Positions 1-14,290 of a stretch of DNA of 64,000 nt are shown one piece after another. The DNA is taken from contig CM048553.1 of the NCBI GenBank assembly GCA_026413225.1, positions 100,662,190 to 100,726,189 on the forward strand, in the 5' to 3' direction. The DNA is from Otis tarda. Its lineage: Eukaryota; Chordata; Aves; Otidiformes; Otididae. Each line of letters opens with the position of its first letter. Position 1 is the stretch's first letter. The translations under genes were made by a program, and so were the position numbers. Below the pieces are notes generated by a model. That model was not told the DNA's origin and ran no database searches. It worked only from the letters and a program-made list of their open reading frames with translations.

Positions 1-3000
1 CAGAATTCTCATTGACTTCAAGTGGATCAAGAGTTCAGCTTCAGATCCTCAAGTTCACAAACAAGATGGTCAACACGGCTTTCATTTACAGGCAATCTTG
101 TGGTACCTCTCTGCTTATTTTAGCTTCCCTTACTGTAAAGATTTTTTTCAAAGAAATATGAAAAAGAAACTTACCAGATTCTTTTAGCCTCACATGCCTT
201 ACAAGTCAGTTTGTTTAACCTGACGCTTTCTATATAGGCATTGCAAGCGCTAGGTAAAATGGAGGAAAGGGGGACAGTGCATGGAACGTGAGCTGAACAT
301 TGGAGTCTCTTGTAGTAACTAGCTAAGTATTTGTTGCTGGTTTCATGAGGAAATTGATTTGGCATATTTAACGTTGTTTCTTTATTTTATAGGTAATGGA
401 CTATTCCCATAGCTCTGTTATAAAATAGTGCACACATATATATATCTATCTCACAGATTTACAACTCTGCTGTTTCACTAGGGATACACTTAATGTGGTA
501 TAAGTCTCTGGATATGACAATTAAATTCACATGACCCACAGACTACCTCACAACCCAAAATTGCCCTTTGCATATTACAAGAGAACAGTGATTACCCTCT
601 ACTCACCTATTAAATCTGCTTTTCCAATGAAATTTTGTCTTTCCAGGGCCTAAAAAAATGGAAGGAAAAAATCTAGAGTTTGTAAGAAAAACCAGTAAGA
701 TCACAGTGCCCATTATCTGTACTTCTGCTAAATATACTCAAAATGCCAGTATCCCATTTTTTCCCCATCAGAAACTCATTGAAATGAGAACTTTTTGCTC
801 AGGAGAATCTTATACGCATAAGTGTCCAAGTAACTTTGTGATCATCTGGTGTGGTGAATAATATTGCACAGAACTAGCAATAAATTAGCATGTTTGTTAT
901 GTGTGTTGATATCCTGTACCAGATAGATGTGAGTCTCAGTCCCAGGGCTGACAAAAGCGATCTTCCTTTTTTTTTGAACTGGTAATATAGTTTGGATAAG
1001 CAAATGGAGTAGGGGGCATCTAAGCTCTGAATTTGCCATCCCCTTGTGGTTTTGGAGAGCCCAGGTTCTGAAGAAATTAGAAGTCTTGCCCGGTCACTGA
1101 TTTGTTTAAAAGTTTTTCCTATTGTTGCCATAAGCTGGAAGTGCAAGAGCACGGTGTTTTCCACATTGTGTTTGAAATGTCCAGAGCCTCTAAAACGAGA
1201 GATTGAGGCTTGGCTGAGTCAACTCAACATTTCATTTTGCTGAAGCAGATAAATACACTTTCATTTAATTTACTGTGGGAAAGTCTTTAAAAGCTAGGTC
1301 CCATGGCACTTTTGGTGGTAGCAGATTTCTGCACCTGGATTTTTGGCCAAGGTTACTGTGTACTAGCTGTCCCCTTGACTGCCATTCTTCATCCCAGAGG
1401 TGACTGAATTTCAGTGATGAGTGACGTGATTTTTCTGCTTTGACTTAGGATATCTTTGGACACAAAGCCTAAAATAAATGTGGGATGTAATTAAACATAC
1501 AGTGCAGAATTTTGTGTATGGGGGAAGGGATAGACAACCAGTCTATTTCAACCTAACTTATAAAGGAAGTGTATTAAGCCACGTTTTCTTTCCTCCTTTG
1601 TATGTGTAATTATTTTTCTAAGATTGTTTTTCTAAGGCACAAGTAAACTATCCCTGCCTCAGCAGGTCTTAAAGTTAGTAGGAAGATCTATTCATCCCCT
1701 GGCACGCAAATAAAATTATTTTGTCCTCCTTATCTCAGGGCTAACTACGATGGGCTCCACTTTCCCTGAACATGCAATTTCTGGCTAAATGAAGGGCATC
1801 ACCTGTTTCTAAAAGGCCAGACTGACACTTGCTAACAAGGGCTGTGAGGTAAAGCATCAAATCCCACACCAGCCTCCAAACTTCGCTCTCACCTTTTACT
1901 TGCAGCTTAGATCAGCATGTGTGTCCACGCCTCCGCAGCCCTTACAAACAGCAACGGGAAAGAAGCTTTAGTATTAAAAAGTAAAAACAAAAATGCCAGT
2001 TCTCATTGGGTGAAACTACGGTGTTCTGCAGGCTTGTTTGGGACTGAGCCAAGGCTGTGAAATCTGAATATGGTTCTTGACCTTTCCCACGACTACAGAG
2101 GAGAAATGGTCTGGCGAATAAGCAAGGGAATCAGGAGAGCTCTTCGCACTTCTACAAACTACCTGTGTTATGCTGGGTAAATTCCCTATGGAAGCACGGA
2201 CCAGCTCCCTCCTTAGAAGAAAGGGATGGAATAGCATCTCCCTTGTCTATAGAGGTGAGGAAAACCACAATAAATACACTACTCCTTTAGGCTCTGATGA
2301 GGAGGGACAAATGAAAGCCTATATTTAGAATGTTAATGCTAATGTGACTAAGATTAACCTCAGATCTCATCTGAGGCTTTTAGTTGAGATCAGCTACAGC
2401 TGCAACATCTGGATTAGAGTTTCACTAGAGTTCTGGGTTTAGGGGAATCAGACTGCTTTGGCTTGGGCCCCTTACTGTAGCATGGAGAATTTTTCACTAA
2501 GCTGACCCAGCGTCTTCCAGGCTGGCTGCTCCGTCACTCCAATTTCATGCTGTGGCTGATGTTGTGATGATGCAAAGCTGGACAACACAAGTAGGTCTCA
2601 AAAGAAAGATTCAAAGTTCCCTAACCAAGTCATGCTTATGCCTACATACTGACATTCATGGTATATCAGAAACTCACAGCAGTCAATTTTTTAAAGCAGT
2701 GCTAAGAACATATAAGAATACATTGGTGCTATTATTATGAACAGCAAACACAAGTGAGGAAAAACAGAAAGGCACTGGGCACAAAACCCTGCTATTAACC
2801 TGCCCACCTCAGTTTTCTTTTTCTTGAGCCTGAATTTAATTTGAAGCATTATTTTGAAACCTTTTGAATTTAACCCTAAACTCACTATCCCAATATCCTA
2901 TTGTTGGTTCACAGTAACAATTCAAACACAACCAGTCATCCCTTAGCTGAGGCTCGTTCAGCACAAAGTCCATTTTCACCCCTAAGAGTCTGCAGGGCAC

Positions 3001-3330
3001 GTCAGACTGCAAGTCTCTTCATCGTTCTTGCCAGGTGACACGGCAGCACACAGGTTGTGTGTCTTTACCTCTGTGTACTCACACTCTACACTCTACAAAT
3101 GTTTGTGAGGACCATTCAATGTGGAAATTTTCCTTTCCTACCTGCTTGTGCTGAGCTTCTACTGCTGATGGGAGTGTCTGATTTCTCTCTCTTCCTGTGA
3201 AAAAGGAAAGAAGTTCCCTTGGTGGAGAACTGTGGGTTTCTTTTTCCTGCCTAAAACTTGTCCTGTCTTACTAACTCACTCTGCTTAGACCCCACTAAGC
3301 AGCAACCTTCTAGTGCCCCATCCTATTTCC
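1..3330. other. AT-rich noncoding sequence
   Basis: No exon, RNA gene or recognisable repeat is visible. Open frames on either strand are under 100 codons, match no family I know and have no consistent codon bias. Homopolymer A/T runs and a short TA-rich stretch near 437-447 are the only local structure. Intergenic or intronic DNA. Confidence 0.6.
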
Positions 3331-4100
3331 CACCTCTATGCTGCATCATGGACACTACTGTGCTGCCAACCCTGCTTCTTGAGAGAGTGAATGGAGTGCA
3401 GGCAGTCCAGCAGCATGGGGTGACATCCTCCCTGGCACAGCCCCATGGCCTCCTGCCCACTCTTACACTCCAATAAACTGATTTGGGGTTGCAAACCTGC
3501 TTAACAGACTGGTTTTGATCTGGAGCAATGTAGAGCTGAGGCACTGAAGACACAGTTCAGTTTGAGACCCCAAACCACAGCCTTGGTTTTGGCAGCCAGG
3601 AGGCTGGCAGCACTTGAGTGAGTGGAACAGAGGCGTAGCACTAGTGAGGGCACCCACGTGAAGCCATCCCCACCGCCATGCTGTCAGGCTGGGATTATCC
3701 AGGGGAAAGAGACTGGAAGGGCCCATGCCTCAAATATCTTGCAACTCACTGTTTTGCAGTTCATCAAATCCTCCCCAGCCTTTTAAAACATTACTGTACA
3801 AATGGATCTCTTCTCCAGGACATCAGGGTTCCTTGGTGCAGGACCCCTCTAATATCAGGAAATACTCTATCCCCCTCAGTGGTGGGGAAGCCAAGATGGG
3901 AAGGCAGCAGGGCCAGGAGTTGTGCTGGGAGGGCTGCGAGAGTGCAGCAATCCTAGAGCTCACCCAGCCACCTCTGCCTAACCTCCCCTGTGCCCTTACC
4001 GGAGGCTGACCTCAGCCTGGCTCTTGTCTGGCCAGCTGCGGCGTGCGGCCAGCACGCCTCATCCATGGGCACCGCATCCAAGCCTGTGGCAGCAGCTGAC
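3331..4100. other. GC-richer block, no recognised gene
   Basis: Base composition rises clearly above the flanks. Overlapping open frames of about 70-95 codons occur on both strands, as expected when stop codons become rare with GC content. A small CpG-containing patch lies near 4032-4066, but it is too short to call a CpG island. No splice-flanked exon or protein motif could be supported. Confidence 0.45.
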
Positions 4101-7100
4101 AGCAGGCATCGGTTACAGGATCTGGATCTCATACTGTACCCAAATACATAGGTTCATTTGCAAGAATTGAGCAGGAATATTTCAGCATTGGCACGGGTTA
4201 CTGACGGGCTTTCAGAAAAGAGATTTTTCCCACCTGCATGTTATAAAACCATAGTAAATGGAAACTGTAATCTCTCGACACTAAACAAATGAGGAAGCTG
4301 CAATCTGAAACTCATAAGTCACCACTAGCCTTTACCAAATAATAACAATTGCATTGCTGATGGCCTTGTCTCTCGCTGTTAGTACGCTGAATGACAGGGA
4401 GTAGTGTGTGCTAGCGAGAGTACCTCATTTGCTCCAAATACTGCAAGCATTCCTGCAAATCCACAGAGGGTCTTGATAATCTTTTGCAGGTGGTCAGATT
4501 TTAAATATTAGAAAAAAGTGAAGTAACATATTAAAACAGGAAGATAAGCATTTCCTTTGTTTGTTTTCTATTAATTTACTGAAGCAATGCATCTTATTTG
4601 TGTCACCTATTAGCTGATTTTGTAAAATCCTGATGGACTGATTAATTTTTTCTTTGTAGTTCCACAAAACCCTATCTCTAGTACAGAGAATAAACTGGAG
4701 AAGCAAGATAAATACTTCCCCAACAAGGCCTGATAGCTTCTCGAAACAATGACAGTAAGAATTAATCTGAATAAGTAGCAAGATTTTAAAACATGGGACA
4801 GAGTTTGTACAGAAAAATACTATTTTTCCCAGCAGGTATGCACAAAGGGACAGGCTGCCTATTGTTAATCACCAGAAGACTGCAATCCAGTTAATGTGGC
4901 CTGTGAACCTCTAGCTGATTCAGGTACAAAGGAAACACACAGGTGTTGCATATTCAGGAGACCATGCTCAAAATTTTTTTAAAGGGCTATGACTTGGACG
5001 CAAAGAAACCTCTCCACCTCTAGCTTAACTCTATAGTAAACACTCTGCTTAACAAATCTACCAAGGCCAGATGATCTGATGCAAGAAATACATGGATGGA
5101 AAATATATATGGCAGTGATCGACTTTTCCCCTTCCAAATGCTTAAAATATAACCCTCAAAAATCATCAAATCATCAAATCATCGAATATCCACCACATCT
5201 TCATAAAACAGGTCCACTGGACAGAATCATCTGGGTTTCTGGTTACTTTGCTTTTCCTTTTATTCAGCAATCAGCTATCATGGTAGACGTCCTCTCTTGG
5301 TTATTTGTGAGCATGATCTTCTCCATGAGGAGGGCTATCAATGGGAAGGAGTAACTAGGAGTGAATTTTGCATGATAGTCCCAGGTACATGTCCTTTCCA
5401 CTACCACCTCTTAAACTTGATCAGACATACTTCATACACTAATCTCTCTAGTCTTTCACCTAACATGTGATACACCCCAAAAAACTCATTAGCTTAAGCT
5501 TATGCCAGACATTGGTTAGGAATAAAGTTTCTGGGATAGCCAGGCTACAAAAGGGAAAAAGGTAAGCTGCAAATAGATGGTGCATAAAAAAAATAATAAT
5601 TGGAGTTCATTTTCTAATGACAGGTGTACCTTGGGACACAGAGAAAATGATAAATGTTTTCCACTTTAACTAATGATTTTGCAGAAGAAAACCTTTTTGC
5701 TTGCAATTTCATTATGAAAGGAAGGATAGAGATGTTCCTTGCTTGTTCTACTGATTTTCCCAGAGATTTGAGTAACATTCCAGAGCCCTGAGACAGATTA
5801 GCTTCTTTCAGATTTACCTGGACCTTTCCAATGCCAGTCCAGTATATTGAATTGTTGGTTTTCAGCAGAAGCTGGCAACAAACCTGTAAGAAGTAATTAA
5901 AACCACCAAGCACTTGGGGGTCTTAAGATCCTTCTTGTTTCCTTCCGTTATCACTGTATCACCATTTGGTGTTATATAGGTCGTTCTGGGAAGGCAAACC
6001 TAGGGCTGAAGGTCAGGCCCTCACTGGTGAAGCAAAACTGTCACTGCCGCTGAGGTGTATGCAGGAAATCAATATGGTTGCTAAAGTGTCTTTGCTTAAG
6101 TAGGCTGTTTAAGCAGCCTTTCCCCCACCTCTAATGGTGAGTACCCTCAGTTAATTAATCTACAAAGCTGTGAATATGTCTGTCTTTGTCCCTGTGATTG
6201 ATCTACATACCTGATAGTGCATGCTATTAAAATCCATGTTTCCTGGCTTTCCTGGTCACTTTGAATGAGGGAAACTCAATTTGGAAATCCTTATTGTGGA
6301 ACTGGAAAAGGAGAAACGGAGAACATGCTTCCTTTGTGGCTATCATTATTAATTTGTCTTTAGGACTGGATTATTTAGAGTAGACCTCTCCCCTGCCTTC
6401 AACGTTAGTTCTATTGCTCTTTTGTTGGCAAATATGGATAATAAGGCTTAACTTTAAAGGAATGAGACCGGGCCTTTGAAGAAGTGGATTTACTTCTTGG
6501 TCCTCCCCTAGGCAAGCCATTTTATCTCTGTCTTTCTTCTCTCCATCAAATAGAGATACTGTTCTACTCCCAGTTTTAGTCTGCCTTGCCTGCCTGGAAC
6601 TGTAAACCATTTGGGGTACGAGTTGCTTTTCACCGTCTCTGGCAAAACAGGAGTTGATTTTTGGATAGAGCTATGAGGCAGCATTAGTCTTAAAAAGTCT
6701 TAAATGGAAAGACTGGAGAGCGATCTTTCCAGCTTTATTCTTTGGTTTGGGATGGGCAGAAGCTCTGTTTGGAAAGCAGGAATTGGAAAACCCCTGTTTG
6801 GAAAAGACAGCTACCCACATTATGACCTGAAACACAGGCCAGAAAAGCCAACAAACCCATTAACACCTCTGGAGGAGGCATCTGCACGTGGTAGTACAAT
6901 ATAAGGGAGGGAATAGCTGGAAAGATGATTTAGGATGTTAAATATATTAAACAAGTATACGTGCTGCACCTTTTCAGAAGATGTGGTGGAAATTTTGAGG
7001 TCAGGAAGGAGGAGTCACCTTCTACTTGAATTAGTATTTTAGAATTGGTTAGACAGCAAACGTCATCTGGAGTGATGAGACAAAAAATAATGCAGCTCTG

Positions 7101-8740
7101 CCAATCCTCTGGCTTTCTAATATGGTCCCTCACCTGGAAGAAGACTTACCCATTCTGCAAAATAAAGGAGATGATAATGCTGTTTCAGCCATTTTGTTTT
7201 GTCTCCTAATCTGATCTCTTATGAGCGTTACTGAGGCCAGTTTTAAAAACGGGCTTTTTAAAATGCTTTTTTTTTTCATGATATCTCATAATAAAAGTTC
7301 AGCAGATGAGTTGAGCGATAACAGGGGAGTTCTGGTCTGTTTCATGAGGTAATACTCCAGTTCCTGAGTGGGTGAACCAGGAGACCTTTCTCTCTTATAT
7401 GGGACTTGGGTAATTGCTGGGAAAAAAACAGTTGTGCTCCTCTTGTTAACATACTGTAAGCTTTTAAAAATAAAGTAGCTGGGCCCTCTCTAAACAATAT
7501 CTTTCATGGAAATGCTGGTTCCTGAAGTTGTGACCTTCAGGCAACTGGAATTACAGCCGATCCAGATCCAGCCTCCACAGCTGGCCAGTCTGGCTGTGGC
7601 TGCCCAAATCTCTGGATCTCCGCTCAGGAGATTAGAAGAGTTAGAGATTTTTTGCAACTCAGACTCACTTCTAATTGGAAATGAAATACCAAAAATAGTT
7701 TTTAGGGAAGGAAATGGAAGCCTAAAAGCAAAATGAAATTAAAGGTCAATCTTCAGCTTAGCAGGCTGATGTGGAATCTAGATTTAATAACAACAAAAAA
7801 AAATCCATTCTGAGGAGGAAAGAAAAAAATCAAAATTGCTAGATAGGTAAAAGACAGAATGGCTTAATATGTAACAACATCCTCTGAAATATAAGGCGGG
7901 TGGGAAGTGTGAGCAAGTTCAATAACTTAAAAAAATAAATAGAGCTAATAGTTGCGAGGCACTGAAAGAGAGACTGGCTACACTTGGAGGCATCTACAGT
8001 GAGGTAAAGCAGCAATAGAAAATTAAATATACTATGGAATCAAATTTTGACAATATAGTGGTTTTTAAAAGAACAAAGAAAAGAAACCTGCTCCACAGAA
8101 TTCAATTTGAATCATTCTTGCTTCCTTATAGCATTTAAGCAAACCCGGTACAATTTCACATGCACAGTTCAAACTAATCAGAAAATGATTTATTAGGTTT
8201 TTAAATATTTCTAGGTTCTTTCGACATTTTGATAATATTGTTTTCCATACCTAAACAGCTGTTAGTCTGGAGAGCTTCTAGACGCCGAACATTTAAGCAG
8301 GTTTTAAGTAAGTCTGAAGTTGAAAGAACATCATTATTTACCTTTATTTTCTTTTAAGGACAATTCAATCTTCCTTTCACAGTTGGTGCAGCAGCATTAA
8401 TAAATTCTGAATTCTCTACATTCAAGACAAAGCTGTCATTGCTGCCCAATATTTTGGGTGATAGGAATTTCCCAGCTCTCACGCTAAGCCACAGGCTGCA
8501 GCCCCATGAATGTTTTTGCCGTGGCCTGTTAAATTTCGCTCCCTCTTCCTAGGCAGGGCAGACAGCCAGCGAGAAGTGATGAGTGCTTTTCATGGTAAGG
8601 AACAATACATGAAGACTTTCCAAATTAATTTAACATTCACAAGGAATGCTGTTGGCTGCATCAATTTTAGATATGCTGGCAAGCAGGAAATTATTTTCCA
8701 TGTAGATGATGTTTCTATCCCTTCCCCCTCCTCAGGACCC
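4101..8740. other. AT-rich noncoding sequence
   Basis: Only short chance open frames (99 codons or fewer) are present. Apart from the small tandem repeat at 5161-5184, I see no repeat family, no RNA gene and no exon. Several AATAAA-like hexamers occur, as expected from the AT content, with no transcript evidence. Confidence 0.6.
5161..5184. repeat. 8-bp tandem repeat, 3 copies
   Basis: AATCATCA occurs twice in a row, followed by AATCATCG. It is a minisatellite-like run in otherwise unique AT-rich sequence and probably arose by replication slippage. Confidence 0.8.
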
Positions 8741-9010
8741 CTACGGTGAGAGGGAGGAAGAGAGGTTTTGTCTTCCAGTGAAATCTAATTTTGGCATGCG
8801 GTCAGGGAGGGGAAGGGTCAGGGGAAGGCCAGCCGCATGAGTCTCCATGGCAAGCCGCGAGACATCTCCCGGAAAGAGCTGACCCCAGTGGCCCTGCCAG
8901 CATCCTCGGTTCCTGGGTCTCACCTCGGGGACAAGCTGGCCTTGGGGACTGAGGTGGGAGCTGAGCTGGTGGAAAAACATTGCTCCCTGCTGTGCTCACT
9001 GGAGAGAGGC
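8741..9010. other. GC-rich block, no recognised gene
   Basis: A short interval of raised GC content with open frames of 65-91 codons on both strands that overlap each other. None has a recognisable domain. CpG dinucleotides are few, so it does not look like a promoter island. It may be an old repeat or simply a local compositional change. Confidence 0.4.
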
Positions 9011-10814
9011 TTCAGGTTTCATCCTCCATCCAGGCTAAACTCACTAAAAACTTCCTTGTTTAGATGGTTTTGCTTCCTTTCTCTCCCCTGTGGATCCTTC
9101 AGACTTTGTTAATCAAACACACATCTTACAGTGCTGTCATGATTTACCACAGTTTTTGAGATTTCCATTCCCAAGCAAAGTGAACATCGAAAAGCCACCA
9201 TGGACATGGCTGCCATCTGTACAACAAGAAAGCTGGAGTGCTTCTCCTGATGGCCAGGGTTTCTGTCAGGGGATGACATGACTTAACCTAAAAGTGAAAT
9301 GGAAAGTGAGCTTAGCTGGAGCTTTGCAAAGCGAAAATAGAGAGGCTCAAAGATGAGGAGCTGTGCACAGAAGGTCCAAAGTGTGGAAATTGCAAAGATC
9401 AAGTGTGAAATATTCTGAGATTTCTAGGGGCTGTTTTATGGCGGATTTTATCTCTGAACTGTATGAAGACAATCACATACCACAGTTTTAGGGGTGACAC
9501 AAAAACTTCAGTCAATTGGATCAAGAGTATTTAAGAAATTTTGAAGAAATTTGATGTGGAAATAATTAGGCAAATTGATAATAATCAGAAAATCATTTAC
9601 TGTTTATATGCAGTGCATACTTTTCTGCTGCATTTTGTCATGTAGAAAATACAGATATCTGGATACCTATGTTATTCTTAATCATCCAGTCCTTGAAAAT
9701 ATCAATAAATACTACATAATCAATCAGAAAAGACCCAATTTCTAGACCTTAGCCCTTAATCTTATTTTCTCCTTTCTTCCCACCATTCCTGTGATTCTTG
9801 TGCTTGTAATACTGTGATTGCAGTGCAGCTTTAAATAAACTCTGCACTCTCTCAAGAGCTTTGCATTTAGCACTTAGTGCCCTGCGGCCCATGAAAGTTT
9901 CTTAAATTGGCAGTGGAAGCATTTCAATACTAAGGGAAGAAGGTCTAAAAACTTCAAGTTTTCTGGTGTGAGCACTTGTGCACTTGATTAAATCAGCCTT
10001 CAGGTAAACCATGGGACACAACTTTTGTTCTTGCTGTGGTCACCTATAAATGTTAAGGTTAGTGAAAAAAAAATCTCCTGAAAAGTGACATTCTTCATGT
10101 CAAAAAGTTCAGCCCCTCTGAGTGACTGCAGTTTAGGGCTCAGATCTGCAATTGAGTTACTGCAGTTATAGCGGGTTACCATGCATCAGCTAAGCTGCAG
10201 AAACAGTCCGTCTGCGTCCTCCTCGCCTTTGACAAATGTAAGGTGATTTGACTTAGCTTAATCTATTTTCATTGCAGGCTAAATTGAATTACCTCATATT
10301 TATGATGGGCTATAAGGGCACTCAAAGAGAGTTATCTGGGTTCAACTGATCTCTGGTAACTTGCTTAGCCATGGTAGCTTGATGGTGGGTATAAACCCTG
10401 GGCCACCTTGTACTCATAAGAGAGAGTTGACGCGAACTTCAGCGGAAGCAGATTTATAACTCCCGATGAAGTAGCTTAGGATGTGGTAAGCCATTGATGA
10501 AATGGCTGGAATTGTCTTTTAAAGGAATGAGTAGTTAGCAGGGTATTTTCTTAATGGGTTTCTGATCCTGGAATGTAGCTCGCTACCCTAGTCTTCAGAG
10601 CCTGTTTTGGTTTGAGCTCTGGTGGCACAGAGGCTTGCTTGCCTTTCCTTTAGTCCTCAGGTTTTTCAGGCAGACACTTGGGATAGAGCTGGGCTGGTAG
10701 CTTTAACTCCCTGTAGGTTTTCTGTGAGGGTGCTTTGGTAGAGTAAATTAGTTTTAAATTTGGTTGTTCTACCATAACCTAAGTATTCTTAACTGAATTG
10801 TAAATTTAAATGTT
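9011..10814. other. AT-rich noncoding sequence
   Basis: No gene, repeat family or RNA recognised. Open frames are short and unconvincing. Confidence 0.6.
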
Positions 10815-10895
10815 AAGTGTTGCACTGAATGTTTAAATAATTCTAAAAGCACTTGGAGCATGGGATAAGTGCTGTAAAAATCTAAATAAATGAGT
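10815..10895 (+). repeat. Possible MIR/amniote core-SINE relic (3' part)
   Basis: The stretch reads like the 3' part of the old amniote MIR-type SINEs: a GTTG-rich segment, then AAAGCACTT-GGAG, a GGAT spacer and AAGTGCTGTAAAAATCTAAAT. In the family this is the 'AAAGCGCTTTGAGATC...GGATGAAAGGCGCTAT' region. The match is by memory and diverged, so assignment to a named subfamily is not possible. Noncoding and inactive. Confidence 0.4.
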
Positions 10896-13800
10896 GAATT
10901 AGTTAACAGCATATGTGGTAATGCAAACTACTACATGTGTGCAAAGAGGAAGAGCTGCGTTCGAAATGGTTGCCAGAGCTTAAATTTCCTTGCTGCATGT
11001 GAAACCTTTTCACATTAGCAGGGTGCTTTTTTTTTCAGGTTTAGCCTACTGTATAACCAGGAGAAGAAGATGAAGTTGGCAGTTTAGACTGTCAAACAAA
11101 GGTTTCAGCTCAGCAGTGAGGTTTGAAGAGATCAATTTGAACTCGGCTGTTTATGTTACTGATCTCGTGCCAGCTGGGTTTGTGGCATTAAGATGTCAAT
11201 AGTACAACAGAATTTAGCTAACAGTTTCATCATTGACATCATCTTTTGAAGGTACAGATGATTGCCTCCTTATGTACTGGGACATATTTCTTTAGGACAG
11301 GACTCTTTGTATGCTTTCATCCAGGAGGGAGAAGAAGGAGAGGGAGGTGGGGAGGAAGCCTTGAAGTGAAGCTAATTAGAAAGTGCCATAGTATGTCAGT
11401 GCTTTATTTAAGCAAGTTCCAGCAAAAAGGTGCCCATTTCCACATGACACAAAATGTCTTATTTTTTCTTTTCCTCCAAGTCTCCCTTCTTTCTTTCAAC
11501 TGGTACCAAAACAGAACAGCTAAGGTAATAATAAACTGTCCTATGTGCAGTGGCATTATTATTTTTGAGGATTCAACCTTGAATGGACTAGCAAAGCCTC
11601 TTGGAAGAGCAGGAAGAGTTGATAATGGAGCTTCTTCCATCCTTCCCCTGAACTCCATACAATAATTATAAACCAAAGGTAACTGGACTGTCTTTCACTG
11701 AGACTGTTTTGGTATCCCCCTTGTTTGAACGTAGGCTGTGTGAGGTTCAGACTTGGTTAAGATGTCATTGACCTGGCAGGCTGATTTGCCAGTGTTCCTA
11801 AAAGGGCAGGAAAAGAAAGGATGGGAATACTGAAAAAAAAAAAATAAAAAGAAATCGCCTCTGGCTTAAGGACTTGAGAAATTATTTCAGTGGGGGAGAT
11901 GATTTTATTAATAAAGCAGAGTCTCAGTCTATTCTACGTACAGGATCAGTCCCTTGTTAAACAGGCTTTGCTGCTGCCTCTTGGTGCTGAGGGGCATGGT
12001 GGTGGGGGGAAATGATAACTTTTCAGGGAAAATAAGTAAAGCAACACCTAAATGTGAAATGGTTTTGCTTTACAAAATAATGATACAGAAAGTTTTGACT
12101 GAAGTGTTCTCTAAATCTTTTTCCCCTGTGCTGTAGTGGCTGCTGTACCCCCTGAAACCCTGCACCTTTGAAGGAAATCACAATGTAATCCTTTGGTTTG
12201 GCACGTATTGCCCCTTAATGACAGGCATTACATTTGCACAGTACTATAAGTCAAAGCTAGAGGCTGTTTTAAATAGACTGCAGATGCATGTGGATGTTGG
12301 CTCTCTAAGTGGCACTTTGCGGGAGAGAGGAGGAGGGGAGCTATCCCACCGCGGTGGCTCCAGGTAGAATTGGGCCAGCAGACGGGGTTCCCATTTCCAC
12401 AATATTTTCACTTCACCTGGGATTTAGCTTTACATGAAGACCTGTTTAGCAGAAGGAAATGCTTTTTGACTACGACCTCTGAAGGGTTTAATTGGGATTT
12501 GACTGTTCCTATTTTTTCCACTCCATGTGGGAGTCTGGAGCTCTGTTTACAAGGTGTGTCATATCCTCTCAGCCCCAGAGTCCTTCTCCCCCTCCTTTCT
12601 TTTTATGTTCTGGACAAATAGGCAGAAAGATACTTTTAAAGTGAATGCGCATAGAAAAACCCACAATTACTGTCCCTGATTTCGCTGTGAAAACTTTACA
12701 ACAGCCGTACTGAAAAATCTTTCCCTACCCCTCCTACTCCTTCTAAGAGAACGAAAAAATCCATCAAATTAACACATCAATGAGTTGATTGTAATCTCCA
12801 GGGTTCAGTGTAGCACTTTCTAGCCTCTCAGACAGGAGGCCAGCATGATTTATCAATGCAAACCTAATAGCATCAATATGAATCTAACTAAAAATCAATA
12901 TTTCATTACCAAATTGTTAGTGAGAATGAAGAAAAATTGCCAGAGTCAGAGCATTCTCTAGGGTAGGAGCATCTGGAGTTCAATGTGACAAGATGAGTGA
13001 TGCATGACTCGGGGCCTGGGGAAGGACACTGGGAGGACAGGCCACTACGTAAGGCCGAAGACTCATGAAGAAAGCATTTACTTTTTTTTTTCTTTAAAGC
13101 TTTCTCTAAGAAGAAAGAAAATGTCTGAGAAAGAAAAAATGGAAGGCATGCTGCTATTTACTAAAACTGATGCAAAGTAGCTCAAACAACTGAATCTGAA
13201 CAGATTAGTCTCTGCTGTGGACACCTACACAGAACTGGTTTCCACAGGAGACAAATGGGGAAAATAAATTCAGTGGTCCAGATCCTGATTTCAGCTACAA
13301 AGGACAGAAATTTATAATAGCTTGCACAGTGGAAATACTTCGGTTTCATATCCCACGTAGCTGGAATTGGATTTGGAAGACCGTACTCTGGATTTTCTGA
13401 AATTTCAGATTTGTGGTGCATTTCTGTAGATTGCAGCTGAAAGGTAGACTGAAATCTGCTATCAAGAAAGCAGCAGTACTCAAGATAGTGTGTTCACTTA
13501 AAATGCATCCTAGCAATTAATGTGCTTCTTATTTAAGGAAACAGAGCAAGAATTGCATGGAACAGTGCCAAAAATAGATTCAAAGCATAACTTTATATTG
13601 CATTATGTCATAGGTCTATTCTGGCAGCCTAGTAAGAACTTACACAGAGAACTGTGGAAAAATAAGGACAAAACCACTGAAATGTAACTGTGGTTTGAGA
13701 TTCTCAGCCTTATTTTACTCAGGTTCAACATATGTTGGCGGATGATGACTGGATGTTTTGTGTCCTGGTACCTTTAGTTCGTTTGGCATATAGCAGCTTC

Positions 13801-14105
13801 TGTACCATTTAGCACCTGTGCCTGTTCGGGTTGGGAATGACCATGTCATGGGACTCAATATTTGGTTTTTTTATGCATCCTGTAATCTTCTGAGGAGAAA
13901 AGCAGGAGCCTTTCTGTGGTCCTTAAGTCTACAGCTTCTGGAAATCAGGTTATGGATGATCCTCTCAGATTTTAGCTTTTGAAGAAAAAACTTCTAGTTC
14001 TTGCAGTGCAAAAGAATGGTCAAAAAGTGCATTGCAAAGGCTTGGAAAGCAGGATGAAAACATTGTCTCCCCCAAACTACTTAGAAAAGAAGAGAAAATA
14101 CTAGT
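10896..14105. other. AT-rich noncoding sequence with chance ORFs
   Basis: The largest open frame (11246-11665, plus, 139 codons) encodes a cysteine/phenylalanine-rich product without recognisable domains, and a 90-codon frame overlaps it on the other strand. There is no clear exon structure. An A-rich run near 11834-11850 and a purine/pyrimidine-biased stretch near 13080-13140 are the only other structures. Confidence 0.55.
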
Positions 14106-14285
14106 TATTTTTTTTAATTTTTTTTTGTTTAATGGAAACCTGCAATAAGCAGTCTTGAGGTTTCTCTAGTTCTTCCATGTCTTCAATTGGCTAAGTCTGC
14201 TTCATATGGCTCAAGTAAACTCGTTCCTGCTGGTTTTTCCCTTTTTTTTTCTTTTCCTTTTTTTTTTTTTTCTCCTCTTGTTTAC
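14106..14285. repeat. T-rich low-complexity tracts
   Basis: Long runs of T with few interruptions occur near 14109-14127 and again near 14241-14280 (T runs interrupted by C). They force the phenylalanine/leucine-rich 63-68 codon frames seen here, which are therefore composition artefacts. Confidence 0.75.
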
Positions 14286-14290
14286 AGGGG

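Noticed and set aside
11246-11665. 139-codon plus-strand ORF
   Set aside because: No recognisable family, overlapping 90-codon frame on the other strand, no convincing splice or promoter context.
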